This document shows, one piece after another, positions 43,995 to 54,428 of a DNA stretch of 64,000 bases (position 1 is its first letter; the number at the start of each line of letters is the position of its first letter). The notes under the pieces were generated by a model. The model searched no databases. It had not been told where the DNA came from and saw only the letters and a list, made by a program, of their open reading frames with translations. The position numbers and the translations under genes were made by a program. The stretch covers positions 42,969 to 106,968 of the forward strand of contig NZ_PVTR01000014.1 in NCBI RefSeq assembly GCF_003003005.1, given 5' to 3'. The stretch is from Mongoliibacter ruber. Its GTDB lineage: Bacteria > Bacteroidota > Bacteroidia > Cytophagales > Cyclobacteriaceae.

Positions 43995-45140
43995 ATGCTT
44001 CAATCCAAACTGCCACACGTAGGCACGACCATTTTTACCATTATGTCCAAAATGGCTGCTGATCATAATGCTATTAACCTTTCTCAAGGCTATCCGGGAT
44101 TTGACTGTTTTCCGTATTTGCAGGATTTAGTCACCAAGTATATGAATACTGCCCATAATCAATACGCACCCATGACAGGAGTGCCGTCATTGAGGAAAAG
44201 ACTGGCTGACAAAACTCTTTCTATCCATGATGTCGAATATGATGCTGATGAGGAAGTAACCATTGTCTCAGGAGCTACAGAAGCACTGAATGCTTCAATT
44301 ACCGCAGTAGTAAGGCAAGGGGATGAAGTGATTTTGCTCGAACCGGCCTATGATTGTTATGAACCGGCTGTTAGGTTAAATGGCGGCGTGCCAGTATATG
44401 TTTCTTTAAATGTCCCGGATTTTTCGGTTGACTGGAATAAGGTAGCTGATGCTATCAATCCAAAAACCCGGCTTATAATGGTCAATACCCCTCATAACCC
44501 CGGAGGATATGTGTGGACGCAAGAAGACTTGAATACGCTGGCAGACTTGATAAGAGACAAGGATATTTATATTGTCAGTGATGACGTATATGAGCATATC
44601 GTGTTCGAGGGTAAAAAACACCTTCCCCTGTTCTCTCATCATGAACTCAAAGAAAGGACATTCGCATGTGGGTCATTTGGGAAGACTTTCCACATTACCG
44701 GCTGGAAAATCGGGTATTGCTTGGCTCCGAAAGCCTTGACTGAAGAATTCAGGAAAATTCATCAGTTTTTGACGTTTAGCACTGTCACACCAATGCAGTA
44801 TGCGTTGGCTGACTATATGGAAGATCCCTCTAGGTATTTGTATTTGGGGCACTTTTATCAAGAAAAGAGAGATTTGTTTTGTGAAGGATTAAAAGAAACT
44901 GGTTTTTCTTTCACTCCTACAGAGGGGAGTTTTTTTCAATGCGTTTCCTACGGTCATTTGTCACAGGAATCTGATTTTGATTTGGCGGTGAGGATGACAA
45001 AGGAAATAGGTGTAGCCAGTATTCCCACATCAGTGTTTTACCATGACAAAAGAGACCATAAGATATTGCGTTTTTGCTTTGCCAAAGATGATGATGTGCT
45101 GGAAAAGGCATTGGAACTGCTACAAAAGGGTATATTTTAA
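43995..45140 (+). CDS. methionine (kynurenine-type) aminotransferase
   Basis: A 381-residue fold-type I PLP aminotransferase. NLSQGYPGFDCFPYLQDL is the N-terminal gate, VNTPHNPGGYVW the PLP-phosphate region, and SFGKTFHITGWKIGY holds the Schiff-base Lys. The family (YbdL/MetAT, kynurenine-oxoglutarate transaminase-like) transaminates methionine and aromatic amino acids. The 3' end is only three bases from the convergent glgX stop. Confidence 0.92.
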   Translation: MLQSKLPHVGTTIFTIMSKMAADHNAINLSQGYPGFDCFPYLQDLVTKYMNTAHNQYAPMTGVPSLRKRLADKTLSIHDVEYDADEEVTIVSGATEALNASITAVVRQGDEVILLEPAYDCYEPAVRLNGGVPVYVSLNVPDFSVDWNKVADAINPKTRLIMVNTPHNPGGYVWTQEDLNTLADLIRDKDIYIVSDDVYEHIVFEGKKHLPLFSHHELKERTFACGSFGKTFHITGWKIGYCLAPKALTEEFRKIHQFLTFSTVTPMQYALADYMEDPSRYLYLGHFYQEKRDLFCEGLKETGFSFTPTEGSFFQCVSYGHLSQESDFDLAVRMTKEIGVASIPTSVFYHDKRDHKILRFCFAKDDDVLEKALELLQKGIF

Positions 45141-45143
45141 AGA

Positions 45144-47270
45144 CTAGCGGATATTGCAAATCAAAATAGCCACCGTATGTGCGGGCAGGAGATAAGACTT
45201 TTCTTTAATAGGAATTGCATCAGCCCACATGCATATGTCTTTTGGGCTTTTCAATGAAGTGTCTAGCCATCTCTTCCATTTGATTTTTTTACCTTCAATC
45301 GTCTTTGGCAACTCATACTCCAATTGATAGCTATTGGCGTTGACCATATAATGCATGGCTACCTTTCTACTGATAGAAGTGATGGTCATGGCAATATGAT
45401 GGGAGTTGGGAGACCAATCCGGTTTGTCTAACTCAATGCCATGCCAGGTGATTTGCGCTTGAGTGAGAAACTCAGCCAAATTCAAATTGAATCCAGCCTG
45501 TGCATTTTCTCTTTTAAGCTTTTTCTGAATAAGTATTTTGACAAAACGGAATAGCTCTTGGTTTTCTTCCAATAAGGACCAGTCAATCCAAGCCAGTTCA
45601 TTGTCCTGGCAATAGGCATTGTTGTTACCATTTTGCGTATGTCCCATTTCATCTCCCATAAGAAGCATCGGAGCACCTAAGGAAAGCATATTAATGGCAT
45701 GGAAATTTTTTATTTGCCGCTTTCTCAACTTCAAGATTTCAGGATCATCAGTAGGTCCCTCTATTCCAAAATTGCAGCTTAAGTTGTCATTGTGACCATC
45801 TCTATTGCCTTCTTTGTTGGCTGAGTTATGTTTTGTATTGTATGAGACCAGATCCATTAAGGTAAAACCATCATGACAGGTGATGAAATTTATACTTTGC
45901 TCAGCTTCCCTGTTTTTAGAAGCATAGAGGTCAGGGCTTCCTATGATTCGGGTGACAAAACTACTTACTTTTCCCTGGTCACCTCTCAAAAAGCTCCTTA
46001 CATCATCCCTGAATTTACCATTCCATTCTTTCCAATAGTCTCCTACAAAGTTTCCAACTTGATACAAACCTGCTGCATCCCAAGCCTCTGCAATCAGTTT
46101 GGTGCCCGCCAAAACAGGATCAGACTCAATATCCCATAAAATCGGTGGGTTTTCCAATGGCTCTCCATTTTCGTTTCGAGATAAAATTGAAGCAAGGTCA
46201 AACCTAAAACCATCCACATGCATATCCCTGACCCAAAAATGTAAACTTGACAAAATCATCCTCCTAACGATGGACTGATTGGCATTTAAGGTATTTCCAG
46301 TGCCTGAGTAGTTTTTGTAGGTGGATTTTTCATTGCCTTCCAAAAGATAATAAATACTATTGTCGATACCCCTGAAACTGTAGGTAGGTCCATCTTCTTT
46401 GTTTTCTCCAGAATGGTTGTATACCACATCCAAGATCACCTCGATACCTGCTTTATGTAGGGCTTTGACCATGTCTCTAAACTCATCCAAAACAGCCAGG
46501 GAGTTGGGCTGTGTACTGTAGTTTTGGTGAGGAGCAAAAAAGGAGATCGGGCTATACCCCCAATAATTGGTGAGTCCTTCAGGAGCATCCTGTTTGTCAA
46601 ATTGAAAAATGGGTAGCAACTCTACCGCAGTCACTCCCAATTCCTGTAAATATGGTATTTTCTCAATCAGACCTAAGTAAGTCCCTTTTTTATCTTCGGA
46701 AACACAAGAAGAGTCATGTTTGGTAAATCCACCCAAATGTAATTCATAGATTACCGTACGTGAGAAAGGTGTCCTTGGATGTTGGTCTTCCTCCCAATCA
46801 TAATTAGAGAGGTCTGCCACTACATTTTTCAAAGAGGGCAATCCTCCTTGGCCTAGTTTGGAAAGTGCTTTCCTGTAGAACTTTTTTGGAAATACAACAG
46901 CTTTGGCATACGGATCCAAAATGACTTTAGAGGCATCAAACCGGTGTCCATTTTGCGGTTCGTAAGGTCCATGAATTCTGTATCCGTAGATTAAACCTTC
47001 ATGTGCTCCTTCCAAAAATATATGCCAATAATGGTAGGTTTTATTCTTAAAGGGATCAAGTGTATAAATTTCTGTTGGGAAAAGGTCATTGGTATGATCA
47101 AAAATTAGCAGCTCAATCAGAGTAGCATTTTTGGAAAAAATACAAAAGTTGACACCTTTTGAAGTTAGCGTTGGACCGATGGGGAAACTTTGACCAAGCT
47201 GGGTTTTGTATTTTTTTTGAGTCAATTTTGTGCTTTGTGGCTGCATAGAAGGACAATAAATAACCTGCAA
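45144..47270 (-). CDS. glgX: glycogen debranching enzyme
   Basis: A 708-residue GlgX-type isoamylase of GH13_11. It has an N-terminal CBM48, a (beta/alpha)8 barrel with VDGFRFDLAS (nucleophile Asp), LIAEAWDAAGLYQVG (acid Glu) and INFITCHDGFTLMDL (third acid), and a C-terminal beta domain. It hydrolyses alpha-1,6 branches of phosphorylase-limit glycogen in the cytoplasm. No other glycogen gene is adjacent. An internal Met9 (47246) is an alternative start. Confidence 0.95.
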   Translation of the reverse strand: MQVIYCPSMQPQSTKLTQKKYKTQLGQSFPIGPTLTSKGVNFCIFSKNATLIELLIFDHTNDLFPTEIYTLDPFKNKTYHYWHIFLEGAHEGLIYGYRIHGPYEPQNGHRFDASKVILDPYAKAVVFPKKFYRKALSKLGQGGLPSLKNVVADLSNYDWEEDQHPRTPFSRTVIYELHLGGFTKHDSSCVSEDKKGTYLGLIEKIPYLQELGVTAVELLPIFQFDKQDAPEGLTNYWGYSPISFFAPHQNYSTQPNSLAVLDEFRDMVKALHKAGIEVILDVVYNHSGENKEDGPTYSFRGIDNSIYYLLEGNEKSTYKNYSGTGNTLNANQSIVRRMILSSLHFWVRDMHVDGFRFDLASILSRNENGEPLENPPILWDIESDPVLAGTKLIAEAWDAAGLYQVGNFVGDYWKEWNGKFRDDVRSFLRGDQGKVSSFVTRIIGSPDLYASKNREAEQSINFITCHDGFTLMDLVSYNTKHNSANKEGNRDGHNDNLSCNFGIEGPTDDPEILKLRKRQIKNFHAINMLSLGAPMLLMGDEMGHTQNGNNNAYCQDNELAWIDWSLLEENQELFRFVKILIQKKLKRENAQAGFNLNLAEFLTQAQITWHGIELDKPDWSPNSHHIAMTITSISRKVAMHYMVNANSYQLEYELPKTIEGKKIKWKRWLDTSLKSPKDICMWADAIPIKEKSYLLPAHTVAILICNIR

Positions 47271-47296
47271 GTTAGAAGGATTTCTTTAACCAAGGG

Positions 47297-47340
47297 GACC
47301 CGAAATATCAGTTCCCTTCTTATAAGAGAAATCGGGTCCT
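47297..47340 (-). terminator. possible terminator after the mscS gene
   Basis: GGACCCGA(A)AT...AT(T)TCGGGTCC forms a long-arm hairpin 21 bases beyond the minus-strand mscS stop. There is no clear T run, so it may be a weak terminator or a stabilising 3' structure. Confidence 0.4.
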
Positions 47341-47360
47341 TAAATGATTTATACTTTCTC

Positions 47361-48695
47361 CTAATTATCCATCCCTTTGATTTCAAGCTTTTCAGGCATT
47401 TTTGATAATTCCTTGAACTTATCAGCTGCACGGATAAAGTCATTTCCTGTAGGTTCCTGGAAAATTTCCAAATCAAAGAACTTCACAGAAGCCATAATGT
47501 GGTCAAAAATATCGGATTGAATGTCTTCATACTCCAGCCAAGCTGTAGTGTTGGTAAAACAGTAAATTTCCATTGGAATACCATCATCACCAACTGGCAT
47601 CTGCCTTACCATAATGGTCATATCTTGTCGGATATTAGGATGGTTTTTAAGATAGGCTTCCAAGTAGAAGCGAAAAACACCAATATTGGTCATTCTTCTC
47701 CCGTTGATCAGAATTTCTTGGTCAAGTTTTTTTGAGGTGTTGTATTGTTCAATTTCTTTTTGTCTTTGGCTGATAAAGTCAGTCAACAAATGAAACCTTT
47801 TGAAGTATTCCCTTTTTTCGGGATCTACAAATTTCACCGTTTGGCTATTGATATAAATGGAGCGCTTAATTCTTCTGCCTCCACTTTCGACCATTCCGCG
47901 CCAGTTTTTGAAACTATGGGTAATGAAATAATAGGTAGGAATTGTCGTGATAGTTTTGTCCCAATTCTGAACTTTGACAGTATTGAGGTTCATGGCTACT
48001 ACATCACCATCGGCATTGAAGTTTGGCATTTCTACCCAGTCACCTACTCTCACCATATCATTGGCAGACATCTGCACACTTGCAACCAATCCCAGGATGG
48101 TGTCTTTAAATACCAACATCAAGATGGCAGTCATTGCGCCGAATGCACTCAAGAAGTATATAGGTGACCTACCCATAATGATGGAAAGCACCATGATGCC
48201 AGTAGCTATGTACAGTATGATCCTTATAAGTTGAAAATAACTGTTTATAGGCTTGTCTTGTAAAGCTGCTTTTTTGGAAAGACCAAATTCAATTACCTTG
48301 AGAAACGCCATTATCAGTAGCATTGTCACAATGGCGAGATAGGAATCTGTCAATTTTATGACTATTGGCTTCCAAAATTCAAAATCTCTGAAAATACTTT
48401 GTGTTAACTCCCTGATTAATATGGCAGGAAGCAGGTGCGCTACATGGTTGAATACTTGATGATCAGCCAGGACATCGTCCCAAGAAATCGGTGATTTTCT
48501 GAATAATTTATAGATGTAATGGATGACAATTTTTTTGGTGATCAAATAGACCAAGCCAGCTATAATCAAAGTTCCGAAAAGCAAAATCAATAACCTCAGG
48601 TATATTTCTGTCTCATGGCTTACTCCAGAATTAATTAAAGTGGTCTCAACCCAATTTTCAATATAATCCATCAGGACATAACTATTTTCTATCAT
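47361..48695 (-). CDS. MscS-family mechanosensitive channel (YbdG-like)
   Basis: A 444-residue membrane protein: five hydrophobic segments (about 25-175), then the pore helix and MscS beta domain (MTAILMLVFKDTILGLVASVQM; MVRVGDWVEMPNFNADGDVV) and a cytoplasmic C-terminal domain. The insert with SFKNWRGMVESGGRRIKRSIY after the beta domain is typical of the YbdG branch. It releases solutes upon osmotic downshift. Confidence 0.92.
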   Translation of the reverse strand: MIENSYVLMDYIENWVETTLINSGVSHETEIYLRLLILLFGTLIIAGLVYLITKKIVIHYIYKLFRKSPISWDDVLADHQVFNHVAHLLPAILIRELTQSIFRDFEFWKPIVIKLTDSYLAIVTMLLIMAFLKVIEFGLSKKAALQDKPINSYFQLIRIILYIATGIMVLSIIMGRSPIYFLSAFGAMTAILMLVFKDTILGLVASVQMSANDMVRVGDWVEMPNFNADGDVVAMNLNTVKVQNWDKTITTIPTYYFITHSFKNWRGMVESGGRRIKRSIYINSQTVKFVDPEKREYFKRFHLLTDFISQRQKEIEQYNTSKKLDQEILINGRRMTNIGVFRFYLEAYLKNHPNIRQDMTIMVRQMPVGDDGIPMEIYCFTNTTAWLEYEDIQSDIFDHIMASVKFFDLEIFQEPTGNDFIRAADKFKELSKMPEKLEIKGMDN

Positions 48696-49074
48696 ATCAG
48701 CGGCTCCTTTTTATTATCAGCGTGCAAATATCGGTATTTTTTATTCGGTGTCCCAAGGAAAGCGAGGGTGATCTTAGGGGAATGGATGATTGGAGTAAGT
48801 TATATTGGGAAGTGGTGATGATATAATATGGATACAATAGAAAAATGGTGAAGCAATCTTGTGTGCTAATTCGACATTAGCTGGCAGGATACCAAGATTT
48901 GAGAATATAAACTATTTTAGTTCAGTCTAGCTATTCCTGTGAAAGAGAAGCGATAGACTAGAGAAGAAAAGTGGAAGAAGAGGCACTTGGTTGGCCAACC
49001 ATTCTTTGAGGTTTTAAACTTTCCGTAATCAAATTGTAAGTTCATAGATTTGTAGGAGCATCAGTTCCTACCGG
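48696..49074. other. intergenic region between mscS and dprA
   Basis: No gene is seen. A GTAGGA...TCCTAC hairpin (49052-49071) lies just beyond the dprA stop and lacks a T run. The rest is unstructured to the eye. Confidence 0.35.
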
Positions 49075-50196
49075 TTAAAGCAATTTATATTTTTTTCCAG
49101 GTAATGATTTTATAACTCCTTCAAATTCAAGGCTTAGTAGCTTAGAGGCTAAAGTTGAAAGTGATATCTCTGTCAGTAAGGCTAATTGATCAATTTCCAA
49201 TTCTCTTTTTTCCTTTAGAAGACCAAGAATCACCTTTTCTTCCCCTTCAAATTTATCCAAATCCAAACCTGATTTTTTTACTCCATTATCGGAGTTACCT
49301 TCTTTTGACCAAGACAAAGCCTCTTCCAAATCTTTGGCACCTGTATAAATCGAAGCTTTCATTTGTTTTATCAATTGGTTGCAACCTTCACTGTATGTAG
49401 CTTGTAGATTTCCTGGAACGGCGAAAACCTCTTTGTTGTAACTGTAGGCAATTTCAGCTGTGATGAGGGCTCCGCCTTTTTTGGCAGCCTCTACCACGAT
49501 CAGAGCGTCTGAAAGTCCTGCAATGATCCTATTTCTCTTGGGAAAGTTGCTCGGATGCATGACTGTTCCGGGAGGGTACTCGCTGACTAGGCCCCCGCCC
49601 AGCATCATATCCAAAGCAGTGTTTTTATGGATAGATGGATAGACTTGGTCAACCGAAGATCCAAGCACAGCTATGGTCGGGAGTTGATTGGACAGGGCTG
49701 CCCTATGTGCTTCAATATCGACTCCATAAGCCAAGCCACTGATGATGGTAGGAGCGTAGGGGCTGAGGTCGTCGGTGATTTTCTTGGTGATATTTCTTCC
49801 GTATTCTGAGGCATTGCGGGTACCGACTATGCCCACCGTGCGTGTAGCGTTGAGGTTTACATTCCCTTTTACAAATAGGACCATGGGACAATCATCCATG
49901 AGTTTTAACCTCGTAGGAAAATCAGGATGTGAAAAACTCAGAATTGAAATATTTTTTCTCTGGCAGTTTTGAATGATTTCATCGGCATTCTTCAAATAGA
50001 TATCCTTGCTTTTCCGAAGTTCCAAAAGTCCTTTGCTCACCCGAGGGATTTTCTGAGCCTTGCCAGAGGGCATTTCAAAAAAGTACTTGGCCGAACCAGT
50101 ATAAGCAATGATATTCCGAAAGACCAAAGGGCCAATTTTCGGAATAAAGTTTAGCGCAAGCTCATAAAGTAAATTCTCATTGATCGTTGTTGACAT
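49075..50196 (-). CDS. dprA: DNA-processing protein DprA
   Basis: A 373-residue DprA/Smf protein that loads RecA on incoming single-stranded DNA in natural transformation. The N-terminal helical region holds NFIPKIGPLVFRNI. The Rossmann core shows VGIVGTRNASEYG, SGLAYGVDIEAHRAAL, LGGGLVSEYPPGT and RNRIIAGLSDALIVVEAAK. The C-terminal winged helix ends LSLEFEGVIKSLPGKKYKLL. It overlaps the MerR gene start-to-end by 20 bases, so both are co-transcribed. Confidence 0.95.
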   Translation of the reverse strand: MSTTINENLLYELALNFIPKIGPLVFRNIIAYTGSAKYFFEMPSGKAQKIPRVSKGLLELRKSKDIYLKNADEIIQNCQRKNISILSFSHPDFPTRLKLMDDCPMVLFVKGNVNLNATRTVGIVGTRNASEYGRNITKKITDDLSPYAPTIISGLAYGVDIEAHRAALSNQLPTIAVLGSSVDQVYPSIHKNTALDMMLGGGLVSEYPPGTVMHPSNFPKRNRIIAGLSDALIVVEAAKKGGALITAEIAYSYNKEVFAVPGNLQATYSEGCNQLIKQMKASIYTGAKDLEEALSWSKEGNSDNGVKKSGLDLDKFEGEEKVILGLLKEKRELEIDQLALLTEISLSTLASKLLSLEFEGVIKSLPGKKYKLL

Positions 50197-50551
50197 GCAT
50201 GGTATCTCTGATTTCTATCAAAAAACGCTTGATCTGATGTAAGCGGTCTACCATTACCGCCTTGTCAAAAACTTTCTCCTGATCCCCTTTGATTACCTCT
50301 TGGGCACCCTGTAGTGTGTATCCCTTTATTTTTACCAATTGGTATATATATCGGATTTTTTCAATGTCATCTTTGGTGAATCTTCTGTTGCCTTTTTTGT
50401 CTTTTTTGGGTTTGATGATATCAAATTCGCCCTCCCAATACCTGATCAGGGAAGGGGCTACTTTAAAAATACTTGCAACTTCTCCGATAGAGTAATACTT
50501 TTTTTCGATTTCTTTTTCCTTGTATGGCACGGTGCTAAAATTTTTGATCAA
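50177..50551 (-). CDS. MerR family transcriptional regulator
   Basis: A 124-residue MerR-like DNA-binding protein: YYSIGEVASIFKVAPSLIRY WEGEFDIIKPKKDKKGNRRF is the winged-helix front, followed by a coiled-coil helix (IKGYTLQGAQEVIKGDQEKV). No cysteine-rich effector site is present. This compact type is common in Bacteroidota next to dprA. Its target is unknown; the 20-base overlap with dprA places them in one operon. Confidence 0.9.
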   Translation of the reverse strand: MIKNFSTVPYKEKEIEKKYYSIGEVASIFKVAPSLIRYWEGEFDIIKPKKDKKGNRRFTKDDIEKIRYIYQLVKIKGYTLQGAQEVIKGDQEKVFDKAVMVDRLHQIKRFLIEIRDTMHVNNDQ

Positions 50552-50667
50552 TTAGAAAATAACAACAATGATGCAAACTCACACACATAAAGTTAATTCA
50601 ATACTTTTTAAAATAAATAAAATTTAATTTAAAAAGCTATAAAAACTTGATTGTCAAATGTATAAAA

Positions 50668-51003
50668 TTATCCATTGAAATTAAATATTAACTTGGTTAA
50701 TTGCCATTTTTCACCTGGTTTAGCACCAGGAAGAGCCTCCTGATATTGCCACATAAGCTTTTCCCATTCCTGAACTTTCGAGTTGTTTCTATCCAGTTCT
50801 GCCTTTTTTTCAAACGAAAATTCATCACTTGTTTCCATAATCATAAACAGACGTGTCTCCCATCTGAATATCTGCATGGACAAGATGCCACTATCCATTA
50901 TGCTTTTGCTGATCTCCGGCCACATTTGTTTATGATGATTCTCATAAGCCTCGATCAATTCCGGATCATTCTTTAAATCCAAAGTCAAACAATGTCTTTT
51001 CAT
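50668..51003 (-). CDS. rhaM: L-rhamnose mutarotase
   Basis: A 111-residue RhaM-like dimeric alpha/beta barrel. MKRHCLTLDLKNDPELIEAY begins the first strand; ENHHKQMWPEI contains the active-site His/Trp region, and SMQIFRWETRLFMIMET is the second strand. It interconverts anomers of L-rhamnose or a related sugar. I start at 51003 because homologues begin with this MKR segment; the frame to 51033 adds ten unrelated residues. No other rhamnose gene is nearby. Confidence 0.85.
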   Translation of the reverse strand: MKRHCLTLDLKNDPELIEAYENHHKQMWPEISKSIMDSGILSMQIFRWETRLFMIMETSDEFSFEKKAELDRNNSKVQEWEKLMWQYQEALPGAKPGEKWQLTKLIFNFNG

Positions 51004-51156
51004 TTTTAATTTTTGTTTTAAATGTAAGCACATTTGGGGATAGTGTCAGATGGTAATGCTCTACTTTCCTTCCTCCTTTCTTCCCACATTTCTCTCTTTC
51101 ATTCAAACAAATTCAAAATTAGATTGATATATTGAGAACTGACTACCTTTTACCCA

Positions 51157-54100
51157 ATGTCCCGCAGAGATTTATTCAGATTGTTTTTACTAATCAGCTT
51201 GCTCAGTGGCTTCCCTTTCTCAGCAAAAGCTCAGCTGAGTACCGTGGGCAAAGAGTTTTGGTTTGGGTTTATGGACAACTATAGGGTTGTAGGAAATACT
51301 CCTGAAGCATCTGCCCTTGACTATGGAATTGTAATTATCACTGCAAGTGAACCTGCTTCGGGTATTTTGCAATATGGCAACACCACTATTGATTTTAATT
51401 TGAACGCAGGTCAACAATTTGTGCATAGAATAGAAGATTTCGATATCCTGAGCCGCTTGGCAGGAGTAGTGGAAAACAAAGGGGTATATATCAATTCAAG
51501 TGGAAATGTAGCTGTCTATGCTTTTAATGAGCGGAGGCGCTCGGCCGATGGTACTGTTATCTTGCCCCTTTCTGCATTGGGTAAAGACTATTATGTTACC
51601 TCCCATTATGAGGTGTTGACGGCAAATGTCAATTACGATGCTAACTTCAATGATGAAAGTACCCTATTAGTAGTGGCAGTGGAAGATAACACCCGTTTGG
51701 AAATCACTCCGAGTGTCAATACCCTGACCGGAAATGCAGCAGGAACACCTTTTAATATAGAATTGAATACGGGTCAATCTTACCAGCTTAAAGCCAGAGA
51801 CGATTTGACAGGTACGCGTGTAAGGGTAGTGGGAGATACTGCAAACGACTGTAAAAACCTGGCAGTTTTTGGGGGAAACAAATGGACAAGTGTTGGAGAT
51901 TGTGGAGGTGCCAATGATCATTTGTACCAACAAATATATCCTACTAATACTTGGGGCATGGACTACATACATGTATCCTATGAGGGCCGGTCTTCTGGAG
52001 AATTGGTGAAAGTTTTGGCTGCTGAAGATAACACCACAGTATTGGTAAATGGAGTAGATGAAGGCAGCATCAATGCAGGTCAATACCTCACTTTTGACTT
52101 TCCATCAGATTATACTGCAAGCATTAAAACTTCCAAACCGACGGCTGTAACAGGCTTTTCTAAAAGTCAGGAGTGCAACATTCCATCTGAGCCCTTCTAT
52201 CAGGATGGAGATCCTTTTATGATCACCTACAGTCCAAATGAACAACTTTTGACCACCATTACTTTTAATGCCATTCAGCTGCCTTCCATCAATAGGCATT
52301 ACGTTAATATTCTGGTCAAGGCGGAAGCGGTAAACAGGACATTTTTGGATGGGCAGATGGTGGGTAATAGCTTTCAGGTGGTTCCGGAAAATCCAGACTA
52401 TGCTTTTGCACGGATCTTTATCAATCAGGGGGTTCACCGCTTGAGCAATGCCGATGGTTTTATTGCTTATGTATATGGATTTGGAGAAATAGAATCATAC
52501 GGTTACGCTACAGGTGCGAGCTTGGATAACCTTAATTTTGAAGTGGAACCCGAATACGAATTTGAGGTAGATGGGGAAAGGGTGGCTTGCTTGAATCAAT
52601 CAGCTGATTGGGAAATTTACCCTGAAAATGAGGTGTTCACCTATTTTGTTTGGGACTTTGGGGATGGTACGGACGTCAAAATAGGCAAATTGGTGGACCA
52701 TACTTATACAATGCCCGGCACTTATGAAGTCAAGGTAACGGCATCTATCAGTGAGTTCAGCTGTGATTTGCAGGAAGAGGTGATTTTTGAGGTGACGGTT
52801 TTGGAAACCCAAGGAGAGATTACAGGGCTCAATTCCGTTTGCCCTGATGTGGAGGAGTTGAATTATGGTTTTTTTACAGAAACACCTTTCAGCAAAGTAG
52901 AATGGCTTGCTGATGGGGGAGAGGTCTTGGAAGTGAATCCCAATGGAACAAGGGCCAAGGTGCGCTGGGGGAATACGAATCCGAATGCTACTTTGACAGC
53001 AATTCCATACACCACAGAAGGATGTCCAGGGGAGCCCGTCAATTTTCCTGTTACCATTTCTGAGGTAATCATCGCTGAAAATATAGAAGGAGAAGAAAAA
53101 ATTTGTTTTGACCCAGACTCAACACATGAGTATTCCATACCAAATCCCAGTGAAACAAGGGTTTACCAATGGGAGGTTAGCAATGGGCAAATTGTTGGTC
53201 CGGCTGACGGACCAACATTGCAAGTGAAATGGGATCAGGAAAATGTGGTTGGGGAAATACTTTACAGGGCAAGTTCAATATTGAATCCGGATTGTTTTGG
53301 AGAGTCGGAAATCCTGTTTGTAGAAGTAAGTGGAACTTTCGAAATCGGAATCGAAGAAGTGGTGGATTTGAGTTGTTTTGAAGACAATACAGGGCAGATT
53401 TCCATCAATCTGACTGGCGGGGTTGCGCCCTTTACCTATCAATGGTCGCATGACCCAACTTTAAATGGGCCAATAGCTACCTCATTACCTGCCGGATTTT
53501 ATGGTATCACTGTGACTGATGGATTTGGTTGCACTTTACAAATCGAAGACATAGAGGTAACCCAACCCGAACTTTTTGAACTGAGTAGCATTGACAGGAT
53601 GTCACCAAGTTGCTTTGGTAAAGATGATGCAGAAGCATTTCTGGTTTTGCAGGGAGGTACCTTGCCATACGAAATAGATTTGCCGAATACCATGGTAAAT
53701 GGCAATGAAATCAGGATTATGGATTTAGCTTCAGGTGAATATACAGTGGAGGTCATGGATGCCAATTTTTGTGCCTTGGAGATTGCCTTTGAAATAGAAG
53801 GAACACCTGCAGAGACGTTTGACGTGAGGATACAAAAGCCAAGTTGTCCGGGAGAGTCCAATGGCTCCCTGTTGGCCATACCGGATGTCAGGTTTGGGCC
53901 ATTGAGCTACTCTTGGGATTTTGATGGCTCTTCAGATGCCTTGTTGGAGAATTTGCCTTCTGGGAGTTATGATGTCAGGGTAGAAGACACGAGAGGTTGC
54001 ATCAGTATAGGTACAGGAATACTGCCTGAGGAAGGGCCACAGGTCCGCATGCCAACCGGATTCAGGCCTGACCTGGAATTGTATCAAGGAGTATCTAACT

Positions 54101-54297
54101 GCGAAATAACATTTTCCATTTCCATTTATAACAGATGGGGGCAGTTGATCTATACAGGAGAATCAGGTTGGGATGGTAAAATCGGTAATGAAGACGCTCC
54201 AGTCGGTTCCTACTCGTATCTGATGCAGACCTTATATATGATCAATGGCGAAGAAAGATCAGATGAACAAAGAGGAGTATTCACCCTTATCCGATAA
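51157..54297 (+). CDS. T9SS type-B secreted protein with IgGFc-binding-like, PKD and SprB repeats
   Basis: A 1046-residue exported surface protein. Signal peptide (LFRLFLLISLLSGFPFSAKAQ); residues about 30-440 form an IgGFc-binding-like domain (VGKEFWFGFMDNYR; YAFNERRRSADGTVILPLSA; NLAVFGGNKWTSVG; AVTGFSKSQECN). A PKD domain (about 470-545, FVWDFGDGTDVKI) and Ig-like strands follow, then three SprB-type repeats (about 735-960). A type-B CTD (about 965-1046: SIYNRWGQLIYTGESGWDGK ... GVFTLIR) directs export through the type IX system. The usual FTPNGDGxND segment before the CTD is replaced by PTGFRPDLELYQGV. It probably works as an adhesin or gliding protein. A close paralogue follows. Confidence 0.88.
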   Translation: MSRRDLFRLFLLISLLSGFPFSAKAQLSTVGKEFWFGFMDNYRVVGNTPEASALDYGIVIITASEPASGILQYGNTTIDFNLNAGQQFVHRIEDFDILSRLAGVVENKGVYINSSGNVAVYAFNERRRSADGTVILPLSALGKDYYVTSHYEVLTANVNYDANFNDESTLLVVAVEDNTRLEITPSVNTLTGNAAGTPFNIELNTGQSYQLKARDDLTGTRVRVVGDTANDCKNLAVFGGNKWTSVGDCGGANDHLYQQIYPTNTWGMDYIHVSYEGRSSGELVKVLAAEDNTTVLVNGVDEGSINAGQYLTFDFPSDYTASIKTSKPTAVTGFSKSQECNIPSEPFYQDGDPFMITYSPNEQLLTTITFNAIQLPSINRHYVNILVKAEAVNRTFLDGQMVGNSFQVVPENPDYAFARIFINQGVHRLSNADGFIAYVYGFGEIESYGYATGASLDNLNFEVEPEYEFEVDGERVACLNQSADWEIYPENEVFTYFVWDFGDGTDVKIGKLVDHTYTMPGTYEVKVTASISEFSCDLQEEVIFEVTVLETQGEITGLNSVCPDVEELNYGFFTETPFSKVEWLADGGEVLEVNPNGTRAKVRWGNTNPNATLTAIPYTTEGCPGEPVNFPVTISEVIIAENIEGEEKICFDPDSTHEYSIPNPSETRVYQWEVSNGQIVGPADGPTLQVKWDQENVVGEILYRASSILNPDCFGESEILFVEVSGTFEIGIEEVVDLSCFEDNTGQISINLTGGVAPFTYQWSHDPTLNGPIATSLPAGFYGITVTDGFGCTLQIEDIEVTQPELFELSSIDRMSPSCFGKDDAEAFLVLQGGTLPYEIDLPNTMVNGNEIRIMDLASGEYTVEVMDANFCALEIAFEIEGTPAETFDVRIQKPSCPGESNGSLLAIPDVRFGPLSYSWDFDGSSDALLENLPSGSYDVRVEDTRGCISIGTGILPEEGPQVRMPTGFRPDLELYQGVSNCEITFSISIYNRWGQLIYTGESGWDGKIGNEDAPVGSYSYLMQTLYMINGEERSDEQRGVFTLIR

Positions 54298-54428
54298 ATA
54301 ATCAGGTAAAAATATGTTTCCACGAACAATTAGCTCATAAATTCATTTAACCACTGATGGTTTTCATTAGGTTCAAATCAGGATTAATTGATAAATTATG
54401 CTTTGCTAAGAGGCAATAGCTGAATAAG